The notes beneath the pieces were generated by a model. It saw nothing but the letters and a program-made list of their open reading frames with translations. It was not told the DNA's origin and did not search any database. DNA of 64,000 bases from Rhizomys pruinosus (Eukaryota; Chordata; Mammalia; Rodentia; Spalacidae). Below are positions 43,801-56,764 of the stretch, in pieces (within the stretch, counting starts at the first letter, position 1; the number at the start of each line of letters is the position of its first letter). A program made the translations under genes and the position numbers. Where the stretch lies: positions 94,378 to 158,377 of the forward strand of contig VZQC01009567.1 of the NCBI GenBank assembly GCA_009823505.1, in the 5' to 3' direction.

Positions 43801-46450
43801 AATTTAAATAAAGATATTAAAATGAGTAAGGATTTGAGGGCTGCCATGATGGATGAATGAAACCTATAGTTTGATTCGGTTTTATTTTACATGATAGATG
43901 ATACAGAGAATAACCTGAGCACACTCACCACTTACGTTCTGTTTAGCAGCAGCTCAGGGATTGGAAGACCAGCTTATTAACCTGTAAGATAAATGGCAGT
44001 TGAGGTCACATTTTGCTGCAGACATTCATGAGCTCTATTAGTCTGTGACTTAATCTTTGATGGCATCCTGTGTTTGAATTTTGGAGATCATCAAGGAAGG
44101 CTCTCTCTTCACAATAGAAAGTAAAGCCCACTTCATCCTCCACTGACTACTTCCTTGGTCCTTCAGTCACCTCTCAGATCTCTAGTGCCTTCTTAACATC
44201 AACTTGATCTAAAGGAATGAATCAGTACTAAATCTCATCTGAGCTAGAGAAATGATTACAATTGGTGGCTACAGTCCATTACTAGTGCTATCCATTTTAC
44301 TATCAGAGACTTAGCATAGATGATCACTAAAGTTTGCTTGGCCCTCATGCAGAAATGATGGCTATAAAGGAAGCACACCTGGTCATGGTGGAGGACTGGT
44401 GCCCATGATGAGGAGAGAGGTCCCAGGGCTTCCTCTTCCCAATGTTCCACTACAGCTATATGGCTTCATGGACAAATGTGTAGAAATATGTGTCAGTGCC
44501 CCCTTTGTCTACTTCTCAACTCAATTGTATGAATTTCCTAATGCAAATTGTGGCCAGGGACACAAGGAATGTCTCTCCATGTATTTTCTCCTTCACTCCT
44601 ATGACAACCAGAATCTAGCTCTCATTTAAAAACAAGCATCAAGTGTACTGCCTTGGACACACATCCGTATGTCTGAAAGTATTGTTTGCACATTCCTGCC
44701 CATAAAATTTATTTAACTTAACTGTGTTCTGTTTTTACAGACATATTCTGTGTAAACTAAGGTACCACAAAGTTTAGTTTTGTCAGTTTTAATATCAAAT
44801 ACTTTGCCAGGAACATGCATGTAAGATTTTTGTATCATTAGTGTGTAAATTAAGAAAAGTAGATGATAAGGTAGAGGTGGGAAAGAAAGGTCATGGGAGA
44901 ACAGAACATGTTAGAAACAGAGAAGAATGAGTCTTCCTCATCTGTGTTCATATTTTCTGTTCATTACCAACTCAGAGCATAAAGAACATGGTTAGGGAAC
45001 AGAAGAGCAGTTTCAGGAAAATCCTGAACCCTCTGCTGAGCAGGTGGATGAAAACCATGATGCTCAGCAGGGAACATCATAAGGAGAAGATCAACATCCA
45101 CCTCTGCCTCCAGCTGAAATACAAGGAAAACCACAGGAAAGGAGGCCAGAATCAAGGCTCCTCCTCCTGGGGACCATCAGAGTCCACACAAGTCTATACA
45201 CACCCAGTCAAGCCATTTCACAGATAGGGTTAAAAGGACAATGCCTTCTCCGAAATCTGAGTTTGTTGCAGAAGGCAGAGCAAAACCTTCAGATATGCTG
45301 GTGGCAATGTCTGAGGCAATGCAGAGCAAGGAAGGCCAAAATCTGTGACACCCCCGGGAATGAGGCAGTGTACTCTACAGTTTCATTGGAACAGTCCAGG
45401 GTAAGTGCTTTTATGAATTCACAGAACTTGACACAGCATGCACAAACCCTGTGCAATCTCATGTCAGACAAAATCCCACATGGAGAGGGGATGTGGATAC
45501 AATTTCCCATCATAGATAAGGAGCTACTGTCAGCCAATAGCTGCTCAGAGAGGGAGAGTCAGAGTTAACAAAAGAAAGAAAAGAAAAGAAAACAAGGCCC
45601 AATTTTGTCTGGATAAAGAAGCAGGTGTTGACCTTGGGGGATTTGAAAAGACTGTAAGGTGAACAAAATACTTGGGATGAAATTCTCAACATACTAATAA
45701 AATATTTTAAGAGAAAACAAAAAGCAAACACCACTGCCATTTATCTAAAGGTTATGTTCAAAGGACATCTCCAGTACCAACCACCCCGGGAATCTAGATA
45801 TCCATGACAATTCTCAGACAAATTCAACATGAAAGATGTTCACCTCTACATCTCTTCAACAATGTATAAAATCAATTCTATAAAATATGTTGTAAAGATA
45901 AAGTCCTGAATCTTAATTGGAATATTTGTTTTCAGAGAATCTAGGAGATTAAAGGAAAAACTTGTTTTGTAATAACCTCTCCAAAGTAATTCTGATTATG
46001 ATAGACAGAGCATTCAATGTCTCCTTTTCTCAGTGATTACCTATTGGATTGGGGTATTTTGTAAAGTACAGCACTGATCTCTTTTTGTTCCTCTGTCACC
46101 TGTGCTTAGCAGACTTCTCATTTCACATATCCACCAAATCCTCTTTTTCTTTATATTCCTGAATTCCATCAGCTGTTCAGATCAAGACTCTCCACTCAAT
46201 GATGTCCTAACATAGTTTTCAATAAATGTTCAAATTAAAGTAGAATTTACCTGGCCAGAAAGGCACAAAGCTGAGTCTTAGATCAAATATCAACTATCTC
46301 ACTGCTCTCTCTGAAACAACATCAATTTTGATGTATTTGGAAATTCTTAGAAATGCATAATGGATTTCTCCTTGAATACTGTCATATTTATATGCATATC
46401 TGTATGTTATTCCTTTCAAAAACACCTGTCTTAAAATTTTCCACATTATT

Positions 46451-46455
46451 CCATG

Positions 46456-46494
<39 letters not shown>
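46451..46494. repeat. TG microsatellite in pseudogene intron 2
   Basis: About 20 TG units; same site as 691-731. Confidence 0.9.
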
Positions 46495-46496
<2 letters not shown>

Positions 46497-46864
46497 TTGT
46501 TCAGAGGTAACTATTGTACTGTGTTTATTTCTTTCTTTCTGCATTTTGATGGTAAATTATTGTCTATTTGTTTTAATGAAGGAGAAAAATCATGGTCTTC
46601 AGACGTGTGTTTGTGGAGCAGTGCGTTCATTACTGTGTTTTCAATATCCCAATAAATCAATCAGTGTGCAATTTCTGACTGCTCTTTTTCTTTCCGGTGT
46701 TGGGTGAAAGGCATGGGGACAACATTAAGAATATGAAGAGCGCTCATTATGGATTTTTCTAGAAAGTTTCTCTCCATTTTATCCACAACCCAGCTACCAT
46801 ATGGAAGCATTCCATTCTCACATCTCAGCCCTTCATCCCAGGATTCCAAAGCACAAATGCCTAT

Positions 46865-47075
46865 TTTAATTTTGATTTATTTTTATTTTAGACACTACAT
46901 ACAAGTAAGTATATAAGTGAACTCATGTTGTGCAATGCCCAGAGAGAACAGAGTGTTGGATCCCCTAGAACTGGAGTTACAGACAGATATTAGAAACCAT
47001 ATGCATACAGGGATTTGAACCTGGTCTTCTGCAATAACATCCAGTGCTCTAACCAGAAAGCAAAGTTTCTAGCAC
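46865..47075 (-). repeat. B3-type SINE after PRP terminal exon
   Basis: Same insertion as at 1110, 7495, 21500 and 50255. Confidence 0.6.
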
Positions 47076-47224
47076 CAAATGCATTTTTTATTATTATCAG
47101 ATCTGTTATTGACACTTTGGTAATATCAGGAAATAAGAATAATATAATAATTAGGATGAAGTTGTAGAAAGTGACATATCTTTAAAACTTCTAAAATAGT
47201 TTGTCTTGGTTCATGGGGAAAGAA

Positions 47225-48705
47225 ATCTAATTCTAGGGCTGGAGAGATGGCTCATGAAAATCATGAACATAAACACACCAAACTCTTGCACAGGCTATTT
47301 CATAAAAAGATCACTATTGCATTTGAAGCCACAGATAAGCACAACTTAGTAAAAGTAGTTGAAGTCAGTACCCAACTGTCTCCAACAGACAAAAGTAAAC
47401 AAAGAAATATCTGAAATAAATTATATCATACATCAAATAGCTACAAAATATCCCTTCCAAGTACTGGGAATACATATCCTACTCAGCAGCCCATAGAGGT
47501 TCCTTTAAAATAGACCACATACTGAAGCAGAAAAATATCAAGAAAAAATAAAATATTTCCATGTATTCCCTCAGAAGACAAAGCAACAAAGCTTAAAAAT
47601 CAACAAGGGGTGAGACGGTTTCACAGTAGAATTCTATAAAACTTTTAAAGAGGTCCACAATCATTGCTACTCAAACTGTTCTGAAGGATACAAACAGAGG
47701 GAATTCTCCCAAACTCCTTCTATGAAGCCAGCATCATTCTAATACCAAAACCAGGCAAAGATACAAGCAAAAATGAAAGCTAAAGACCCATCTCACTAAT
47801 GAACATAGATGCAAAAATTCTCAAGAAAATACTTGTAAATTGCATTCAAACCCACATCAAAAAGATCATCCATCATGATCAAGTTGGCTTCATACCAGAG
47901 TTGCAGGGATGGTTCAACATATGTAAACCAATAAATATCATAAAACACATAAATAGACTTAAAGACAAAAACCACACAATCATTTCAATTGATGCAGGAA
48001 AAGCCTTTGACAAGATCCAGCATCCCTTCATGTTTAAATAGGACTAAAAGGAACATTCCTCAATATGATCAAAGCCATATATAGCAAACCCACTGCTAAC
48101 ATCATCCTAAATGGGGAAAAATTATAACCATTTTTCTTAAAGGCAGGAACCCAGCAAGGCTGTCCATTATTGCCGCTCCTCTTCAACATAGTGCTTGAAA
48201 CACTTGCTAGGGTGATAAGACAAGAGAAGGAAATTAAAGGAGTACTAATCAGAAAAGAAGAAGTTAAGCTATCCCTTTTGCAGATGATATGATATTTAAC
48301 TAAGGGATGCTAAAAACTCCACCAGAAAACTTTTAGAAATGACGAAGTTTTAGTAAAGTGGTGGGATACAAACTTAACCTAGAAAAATCAGTAGCCTTTC
48401 TTTACACCAACAATAAACAAGTGGAGAAGGAATATAAGAAGACCTTCCCACTCACAACATCCTCAAAAATAATAAGACACCTGGGAACCAACCTAACCGA
48501 AGATACCAAAGATCTCTACAACAAAAATGTTAAACCCCTGAAGAAGGAGATTGAAAATGACATCAAAAGATGGAAAGACCCCCCATGCTCATGGACTGGG
48601 AAAATTAATATAGTAAAAATGTCCATTTTACCCAAACTGATATACAGATTCAATGCAATCCCAATCAAGATCCTTATAAGCTTCTTCACAGACTTGGACT
48701 ATTTG
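47225..48705 (+). mobile_element. L1 ORF2 fragments (endonuclease relic, reverse transcriptase, C-terminal)
   Basis: To about 47600 the old duplicon-linked L1 piece. From 47600 a younger-looking L1: reverse transcriptase 47799-48041, then a 126-codon frame 48358-48738 covering the region after the active site. Broken by stops and frameshifts. Confidence 0.8.
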
Positions 48706-48955
48706 GCTATCCTCTTTTTAATGTATATTTTATTTTAGTTTTTCTGTATTTCCCTGTGAAATTCGAGGTCATTTTTTCAATTTATGGGAACAATTATGTT
48801 GCAATTTTTATGTGGAATGTTTTGTAGTGGTAGATTGCTTTGGGTAGGCAGCCCATTTTCACAACATTAATTTGACTGATCCATAAGCATGGGAGGTCCT
48901 TCCATCTTCCTGCAATTTCTTCAAATTCTTCTTCAATGTCTTAAAGTTTTCATTA
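48706..48955 (-). mobile_element. L1 ORF2 fragment, reverse
   Basis: Contains the reverse of the aacattaatttgactgatcc and gtagattgctttgggtaggc text of ORF2. Abuts the plus-strand L1. Confidence 0.7.
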
Positions 48956-49779
48956 TAAAAAAAACTACAAACATCCAAAAGAAACAGTTAAATAGCGATC
49001 CAACAAGAAATTACCACTGAACTTTGCTAACATTAATATTTCTCCTCTTTCTTCTCTAGATGCATGGGACATATTTACTGCATGGCAATTCTCTTGAAAG
49101 AAATTACTTCATGCAAAGATTAAAGGTCTTTAAATAAAAAAGATTTTTATATGAAATACACAAAAATTAAAATAAAATTAAATTTTAAAAATAACATGCA
49201 TAGATATATGTATTGGATGACATGCATTAATACCTTGTAAGATAAAGAAATTGGCTATGAAGATAATATTAATAGAGGGAAACAGCCTCTTCTGTTTTAT
49301 GATTTGGTGGTACAAGATAATCAGACACAGTATTGACGTTTCCAAATCTATGTCTTTCAGGATAATGGCAAAGGCATCAAGATTTTACACCTGTGAGTAC
49401 ACAGACGATTTTCAGATGCAGAATAAAGAGATTTAAGTGTTAATGCTTGGAAAAGATACAGAAGGAAACTGGTGCTTTGCCTCTGGGCACACTGTAATCA
49501 GGGGGTTGGAAAGTCATGGTGTTAACAACCTGGAGATGTCTTTTGCTTATATATTGCAACCTTTTGGAGGCTTTAAACATAGAAGGATCCAAAAGAAAGC
49601 AATCAACGCTTGTCATCTAGAACAGAACCTAAAATAAAAGGAAGTACCTACTTTTTAAGAGACTGAAAAAATTTTCCAGGAAGAAATTTAAAAATAGATG
49701 AATTTTGGATAAAGAAAAACAATCTTTTCCATAATAAACTTGTTTTTCAAGGGTCTTATTTAAAGCAAAAATAGTTTGT
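48956..49779. other. Unassigned sequence before PRP terminal exon
   Basis: AT-rich. Short frames at 49251 and 49437 show no known feature. It does not align with the PRP introns. Confidence 0.3.
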
Positions 49780-50095
49780 ATATTTCATACAAAATATGAT
49801 AATCATCTTTACACATCCTCTCCCATTCTCCTCCTCCCAACTACACCCCTGGCACCATATTTATGCTAAGGGCATTGAGTTATGCTGTGCTTGTTTTTAT
49901 TTTGCTCATTCTGCATTTTGACAGTAACCTTTTTGTCCTTCTCTTTGTTTTAGGAGATGACTGAGTAAATCATGTTCATCAGAAACACATGCTTGTGGAG
50001 CAGTTTGTTCATAACTGTGTCTTCAATATCCAAGTAAAACAATCAGTATGCAATTTCTGACTACTCTTTCTCTTTCTGGTGGTGGGTAACACTGA
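49780..50095 (+). pseudogene. PRP-family terminal-exon copy with altered polyadenylation signal
   Basis: Acceptor TTTGTTTTAG ends at 49953 and the exon starts GAGATGACTGAG. The signal reads AGTAAA (50033-50038) where the other copies have AATAAA. Downstream flank (B3, then old L1) is shared with the other copies. No exon 1 or 2 is found upstream; 49000-49780 holds nothing I can name. Confidence 0.6.
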
Positions 50096-50254
50096 AATAT
50101 GAAAGCCATGGGCACAACATAAAAACATGCAAGAGCCCTTTTATGGATTCTTCCAGAAAGGTTCTTTCCATTTTATCCATAAGTCACCATATGAAAACAT
50201 TCCAATGTCTCACATCTGGCTCCTTCATTCAATGATTACAGAGGAGAAATGCAT

Positions 50255-50480
50255 TTTGTGTTGATTTATCTTTATTTTGTGTGTATGGGTGTTATGTCTG
50301 CATGTAATTAAGTCTGTAGGTTTCCCCATGTTATCCATCGCCCAGGGAGGACAGAAGAGGGAGTTGGATCCCCTGGAACTGATTTTACAGAGAGATATTA
50401 GCCACTATATAAGTAAAGGAATTTGAACCCTGGTGTTCTACAAGAGCATGCATGGCTCCATTGACTGATCAATTTCTCCA
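50255..50480 (-). repeat. B3-type SINE after PRP terminal exon
   Basis: Closest to the copy at 7495. Confidence 0.6.
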
Positions 50481-50639
50481 GCCAACACATGCATTTTTGA
50501 TAATTAATATTAAATCTTTTATTGACACTTTGGTAATATCAGGAAATAAGAAACATAATGATGATGAAGTTGTAACAAGTGTACCTTTGAAAATTCTAAA
50601 ATAGTTAATCTTGGTTTGTAGGGGGAGAAATCTAATTCT

Positions 50640-52000
50640 AGAGCTGGAAAGATGGCTCCTGAAAGTCATGAACATACATGCACCAAAGTCTTGTGCAACC
50701 TATTTCATAAAAACAGCATTATCAAATTTCAAGACACAAGCAACCACAACTCATTAAAAGTAGTTGAATTCAGTACCCCACTGTCTCCAAGAGACAGGCC
50801 AACTTGACTAAAAATATACAAAGAAATACCTAAAGTAAATGAGATTATACATCAAATAGTCAACTACATAAATATTGCCTATAAGAACCCAGAATACACA
50901 TTCTATTCAGCAGCCCATGGTGGTTCCTCTAAAATAGTCAGGTACAAAACAAACATCAACAAATAACTTGAAATTCTTCCATATCTTACTCAGACTAAAA
51001 TGCAACAAAGTTTAAAAATCAACAGCAAGGGACTAAAGAACTGGATCAGTAGTTAAGAAAACTGACTGATCTTGCAGAGGGCCTGAGTTCCATTGCCAGC
51101 AGCCACATGCAGCTAAAAATCACCTGTAACTCCAATTCCAAGGGAACCAACTCCCTCTTGTGACCTCCACAAGCACTGCACAGCACAGGTGAACCCACAT
51201 GCATGCAGGCCTTCCACTCATATACATAAAATAAAAATAGTAAACAAGGCACTGGAGAGATGGTTCAGCACAGAGGAGCATGGGCTGCTATTACAGAGGA
51301 CCCAGGTTAATTTCCAGTTATAGATGGTGACTAATAGCATTGGTGCACTTACATACAAGTAGGCAATGCATTCATACACATAAAAGAAAAATAACAAATA
51401 AAATATTTGGTAACATTAATAAATAATATATTTTATTCTTTTAAAGAATAAACAGCCAAAAAGCTATAGTAACTACATGAATTCATGTAGCTTATACAAC
51501 ACCTTCCTGAATGATGAATGAAATCAAGAAAGAAAGAAATGTATTCTTTTAACTCAATGAAAATGATAATAAAACAAAACCTTGGGTCAAATAAAATGCA
51601 ATCCTAAGACAGAAGTTTAAACCTGTAAGCATATATATTGAAAAATCAGAAAGGGGATGTCTGTACATCCAAGTTTGTTGCTACTCTATTCACAATACCA
51701 AAGAAGAGAAAACAACCTAAGTGTCCCACAGCTGGAGGATGGAAAATGAAATGTGGTACGTTTACACAATGGAGTTCTACTCTGCAGTAAGAAAAGATGA
51801 AATTACAATATGTTCACGGAAATGGATGGAATGAGAGAGTTATACTAAGGGGAGTAACACAAATGCAGGAAAGTAAGTGACATGTGACCACCCTCATTTG
51901 CAGATTGTAGCACCAATCACTAAGAGGTGACTATATATCCTGATGTAAGACCAGGAGCCAGGAAAATGGAAAGGATACATGAGGGTAAAGGAAAAGAAAG
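50640..52000 (+). mobile_element. Old L1 pieces with B2-type SINEs
   Basis: 50640-51030 endonuclease fragment as at 1490. SINEs at 51030-51240 and 51247-51395 match 1885-2195. 51470-52000 is L1 ORF2 and 3' end text (acacaatggagttctactc). Confidence 0.6.
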
Positions 52001-52006
52001 GTTTCT

Positions 52007-52015
52007 TTGTGTGTA

Positions 52016-52052
<37 letters not shown>
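52007..52052. repeat. TG microsatellite
   Basis: TGTATG then about 15 TG units. Confidence 0.92.
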
Positions 52053-52056
<4 letters not shown>

Positions 52057-52079
52057 CAGTCAGACTTTATTGGACAGTG

Positions 52080-52760
52080 CAGCTTGATATTTTGTTTTGT
52101 TTTTTTTTCTTTTTTTATTGTTATTAAACTTTTTCCATAGGTCATACATCATTTCTCAATCGAATCTAGAGTCACTTCCCTTTCCATGCCCCCCACCCCA
52201 CCAGAGTCCCTGCACTCTGCCATACATGTCTTGCAGCTTTTTATGAGTCTTTCCAGAGTTTTTTTTCAGTTCTTTTGTTGTTGTTCTCTCCAACTTATAT
52301 TGCTACAGTATATATATCATATATATACATATATATATATATACACACATATATCACTTTAATTGGAGGATTTTTTCCCTAAAAGATGTCATGTTTTTCT
52401 TAAGGAAGTGCTCCAATCCCAAACAACCATCAATCCAGCACTTTTGCTCCACATTGGGGTCTTTCCCTCCCATGGTCCCCCAAATGAAGTCCAGTAAGCA
52501 TGCATCCTGTCTTGATCCCCCTGTACTGGCCTCCATGATACAACCCAGGTACTCCAACAACAGCAGTCTATATTCTGATGAGGCTGAAATCCCCTTAACT
52601 GTTTCATCCACAAGCTGGGTATCTCAGCAGTCCCCATCTGGCATTGAAGGTTTAGAGGATTCTTGGAGAGACATGAGTCTTCAGTCCATATTGGAAGGTT
52701 AAAAAGCTGTGTCTCATGTCTTTGAGGGGTAAACAGCAACATTAATGTTCTATTCCTCAT
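52080..52760 (-). mobile_element. L1 3' end, reverse
   Basis: T-rich start, 3'UTR text and a TA-rich microsatellite (52305-52345). 52395-52720 is the inverted partner of 60910-61245. Confidence 0.55.
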
Positions 52761-54340
52761 GATCTAAAGACAACTGTGCTCTTGCATTGTGAATCTCTAA
52801 ACAGGTTCTAAAGCTGACCTAACATTTATTTTCAGACCTTGGGTTTTAGGTATAGGATGGAGGGTGTGTGTGCATCTTTTAGAGTAATATGGGATTAAAA
52901 TGGAAAGATACAAATCAAGAAGTATGATATGGAAATACCATACAGTTTGTTTCCAAATGGTACAATTTTAATATAGGTGCAATGTAATAGGCTGGTGCAA
53001 CTTAGCCTTTCTGGGTGCTTAATGACCATACTTAACGCCCATACCAATTTGGCTGAGGGACCTAAGGGATAACTTTGTTCCTTGCCCTCAGAGGTCAACC
53101 AAGTCTTAGGGGATTATGCATGGGGGCATCTCTTGAAATGTCCTGCAAATGTGTGTCACCAGTCTTCCTGTTCAGGGAGGTCTTGGAGAGCCATTAATGG
53201 GACTTCAGCCAGTGTCCAGTCTATAAAGAGGAAACTCTGCTCAGGCTTCAGAAAAGGAAGCCTGGTCTAGCAAGACCTGATTTTGTCCTGGAGTGGATGG
53301 AAGTGGTAAATGAAAAGCTGAAAGGAGCAAGGCACTCCCACCCTGCTTCCCCCTCCCCCCCCAAAAAAAAACCCAAGACCCCTGAAGACCAGATCCTCAA
53401 CTGACCTTGAGAAAATAAAAACCTTGATAAATCTTGGCTAACTGTGAGGCCTTAAGCATCCAAAAGGAAAATACAACCAGAAATAAATAATCAGTAAGAC
53501 CAGAGAAACTGTACTGCAGACATAAAACTTGAGATCTTAGTAAAAAAGCAAAAAGAAAAAAAGAGAGAGCACTGTTGTTTGGCCTATCTTCAATTCTTAC
53601 TAGCAAGTGCTTCTACTCTGTGGCTGCCGCTTTTGGCACCCCCTCAAAGAAAGGTTTCTTATACTGGCTAGGTACTATTGACCTCTTGCCTCTCCCCATC
53701 CCTGTCTAGCGCTCCCTCCATGTCTTCTCGATTTAAGGTCTCCCCCTTCTCCAGGTGCCACTTCTCTTCAGCTGCTTTTTCCCATTATCCCCAAATTTCA
53801 TTCTGTAACCTTTGGACTCTCCTCCCATTTGAATACCCTGATTTTAACCAATTCTCCCTCAGTAACACCTGTCACCAACATGTCTTTTGTCTCACATTCC
53901 CTCTTTACTTTTACTTTCCTAGCTCCTTTTCATTCACCTGTTTTTTGCATTTACATCAGGATATATATTCACATATAAGGATTTGGACCTAGGATCCACA
54001 AATTAGGGACAATGTACATCGTTTGTTTTCCTGATCACCAAAATCCAATATCTACATCAATGTCTGTCACAGCAAATGGTATTGGTGCAGTAGTGGTACT
54101 TTTATCTTCAGGAAACCAATGGTTACCTAAGTGGACCTAAACCCCACTCAGTGGAAGGAAATGCATGTGTGATCCTATGAACATAGCCAGATTCACATGG
54201 CTGGAGTGGTCATAGATCTTAAAGAAATTCCCAAAGTTCTCAAATCTCTAGGCAAAGGTAACCTCTTACTAACTGCAAAATAGGTATCCTCATACTTACA
54301 GACAAATATCCCAGGTGTCATTAAATAAAGAAACTTCTTT
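52761..54340. other. Mostly unassigned; L1 3'UTR-like scraps
   Basis: 52790-52910 resembles 54880-55030 (L1 3' end). The rest, including 53640-53990 (C/T-rich), shows no family I can name and no convincing gene. Confidence 0.3.
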
Positions 54341-55040
54341 TGAACCAGATGAAGAATACTACTGAGTCCCATAACTTGTCATACACAAACATTGTCTGTG
54401 AATTTCCCAAACCTAAGCATCACATCTACAATGCAACCTCTACACCTAAGGCTCAAGAAACAGAACAAGGAGCCAAGAGGACGCTAATTAACCTCTTAAC
54501 TCTGATTAAAGAAGTTTCCTCACACAACAGGAGGCCAATAATTCAAAAGGGCATGAATATACAAATGGTGGAGATTAGGAGTCTACAGACTGTGGGCCCA
54601 TGGCCAGGTCACCTATATTTAGCTTCACTCACCCAGGGCTCAGGGAACATTATAGGAGGTGGGTATGGGGACATAATTGGTTCTATGCAGTGATAAAGAA
54701 AGATGACATCATGAAAGTTGCAGGTAAATGGATGGAACTTGAAGCCATTATGCTAAGTGAAGTAAGACAGTCCCAGACAAACAAACAATGAACAGTATTC
54801 TTCACTTGTAGATGCCAGCACCAAATCCCTAGTTGAAAGGCAAGCTGAGAAAAGTTAATGTTATATTTCTTTTTATCTGAAGGCAACTATGCTGTTCAAA
54901 TGTGAATTCCTTAACAGGCTCTAGAAGTAACTGACCACTTATTTTCAGACTTTGTAATTGTGCTATATGTATGGATGGTATGTATTTATATATTAGAGTA
55001 ATATAAAATTAAAGGGAAAATGTGAACTCCTAAACATAAA
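54341..55040 (+). mobile_element. L1 3' end
   Basis: 3'UTR-like text then a stretch aligned with 24530-24860. The 117-codon frame at 54340 falls in this and is not a gene. Confidence 0.5.
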
Positions 55041-55800
55041 AATGAAGCCATTAAATAGTTCTCTTATGATACCCAGTCCCCATCAGCTATGATGAATACA
55101 TTCCCACATATGTGATCTTGGGTAATGTTCTTGGCAACAAGGTTATTTCTGCTCAACTATCTACTACATCAGGAATCCACAAGAACAAATGATAGAATAC
55201 AAGATTACAGCTTTAATCAGAGATTGCTTGGTGAGGTCGACAGATGGCCTGAAAACATTTGTTCTCATTAATATCCTGAAGGTAATTAACTCAAAATTAA
55301 CCAGGAAAAGCACAATAGGAATTCAACTGTGGAGCAGCATGTGTGAGCACACATTTCCTATAGTGAATCATTGTCAGAATTCTTCAATATTTCCCACTTT
55401 TCCAGAGTGTTCCATTAGATTGGTTATGGACCTTAATCTAAGATCCTTTTTCACAATTTTTTTCATTACTACCAATATACTGATTAATGAAGCCGATCTG
55501 ATAGAGCCCTGAAATGGTCTATTCTGTGGTGTTCATGTTCACCTGTACAAATAAATTCTACCTGTATATCTCACATTAGTCTTCAATAAGATTTTTCCAT
55601 AATAATCTGATACACATTATGCCCATTCACTTTCTGAAAATGATACACTAATCTTAAATCTCCAGATTGATCTTCCCCCTGTATATTTTCCTCTTATACC
55701 TGGTTTGCTCCATATTTTAAATTTTGGCAAATCCTTTCATTTACTCTTGTAAATAAAGTCTAGACCCTTCTATACTACATTCTGTTTTCTCTTGTTTTTA
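55041..55800 (-). repeat. Orphan copy of PRP upstream flank
   Basis: Aligns with 28830-29560 in the same orientation (tgctcaactatc, tccattagat, cattaatatcctgaag). No PRP exon lies where it would be expected (left side); L1 takes its place. Confidence 0.6.
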
Positions 55801-55936
55801 AGTTAATTATTTAAAAATCTTAATATTTCTTTCTTAGTTTTTTCTTAATTTTCTTAATTTTTTACTTGACCAGTTGGTACACATAGTATCAATGTAAATC
55901 GATGTAAATAAGATTAACAAACATCTGACCCCAATT

Positions 55937-56099
55937 CTTTTTTTTTTTTCTTTTTTTTGTCTTTTTGAAACAGCGTCTCTCTGTAGTCCCAGCTGTCCTG
56001 GAACTCATTCTGTAGACCAGGCTGGCCTTGAACTCACAAAGATCCACCTGCCTCTGCCTCCCAAGTGCTAGGATTAAAGGGGTGCACCACCACACCCCA
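55937..56099 (-). repeat. B1 SINE
   Basis: Full reverse B1 from poly-T to gtgcaccaccacacc. Confidence 0.9.
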
Positions 56100-56167
56100 C
56101 TTAAAGATGGTTCTTAGCCACCACATGGGTGCTGGGAATCAAACCCAGGTCCTCTGCAAGAGCAGTC
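56100..56167 (-). repeat. B2 SINE cut at an N
   Basis: Reverse B2 3' of its start (gatggttcttagccaccac ... agagcagtc) ending at the N at 56168. Confidence 0.8.
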
Positions 56168-56764
56168 NCAGTCCGTTTTTGTTGTGATCTCTCACAATTC
56201 ACCCCTTTCTTGACCCTTACAATCTGACATGCCCATCCCTTCTAAGAGTGTACCTGGGCTTTGCAGGGAAGAGCAAGGGGGAGTGAGAGATAAAAGGATC
56301 CATTTGTCTCTGAGGTGACACATCAAACTCTTGGGTTTATCCAAGTTCTCTTTGCAATGGACTGGTACCTTGTTCAGAAGTCTTCTTTTAGTTCTAAAAA
56401 TAAACTCGAATGTAATAAATATTAACCATTATAACATTACACTATGAACACAAACATAAATGCTTAGATGGTATCTTGGCCAGTGCATTATAGCTCTTTG
56501 ACAAAGGGATGCAATAGCCTTCTAATGAGGCCTATAAAGTCTTACAATATGAGGTGGCACCAAGGCTACAGGATCACCTGTGTGTCCTACCCCCCAGGGA
56601 GTGGGCCATAGATTCAATTGGGTTTTTTTCTGGGTGTACATGTACCAGGCTGCCACTATTGCACTACATCTTCTTTGGCATGTAAAAGTGTAGTACTTGA
56701 GGTCTGTAGTAAAACTTCAGGGACCATTTCCTTCTGTTGGTTGTTGTCTAATATACATATTGTC
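56168..56764. other. N base and unassigned stretch beside ERV-2 LTR
   Basis: The sequence after the N does not continue the B2. It may be retroviral or host; unresolved. Confidence 0.3.

Larger units (their letters stand above)
42600..46690 (+). pseudogene. PRP-family pseudogene, mirror copy of the intact gene
   Basis: All three exons are recognisable. Exon 1 starts at 42749 with a leader one or two changes from that of the intact copy, but the donor GT is AT at 42813-42814. Exon 2 begins at 44976 after a good acceptor and has in-frame TAG (44993) and TAA (45080) in the phase set by exon 1. Exon 3 near 46575 lost about four bases, removing the acceptor AG. AATAAA is kept at 46651-46656 and a TATA-like CTTATTAAG at 42682-42690. 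These are at least four independent lesions. Reading through the dead donor gives an open frame of about 64 codons from the ATG, which I take as chance. Confidence 0.8.

Noticed and set aside
54340..54693. 117-codon plus-strand open frame
   Set aside because: Falls in L1 3'UTR-like sequence with no conserved motif.
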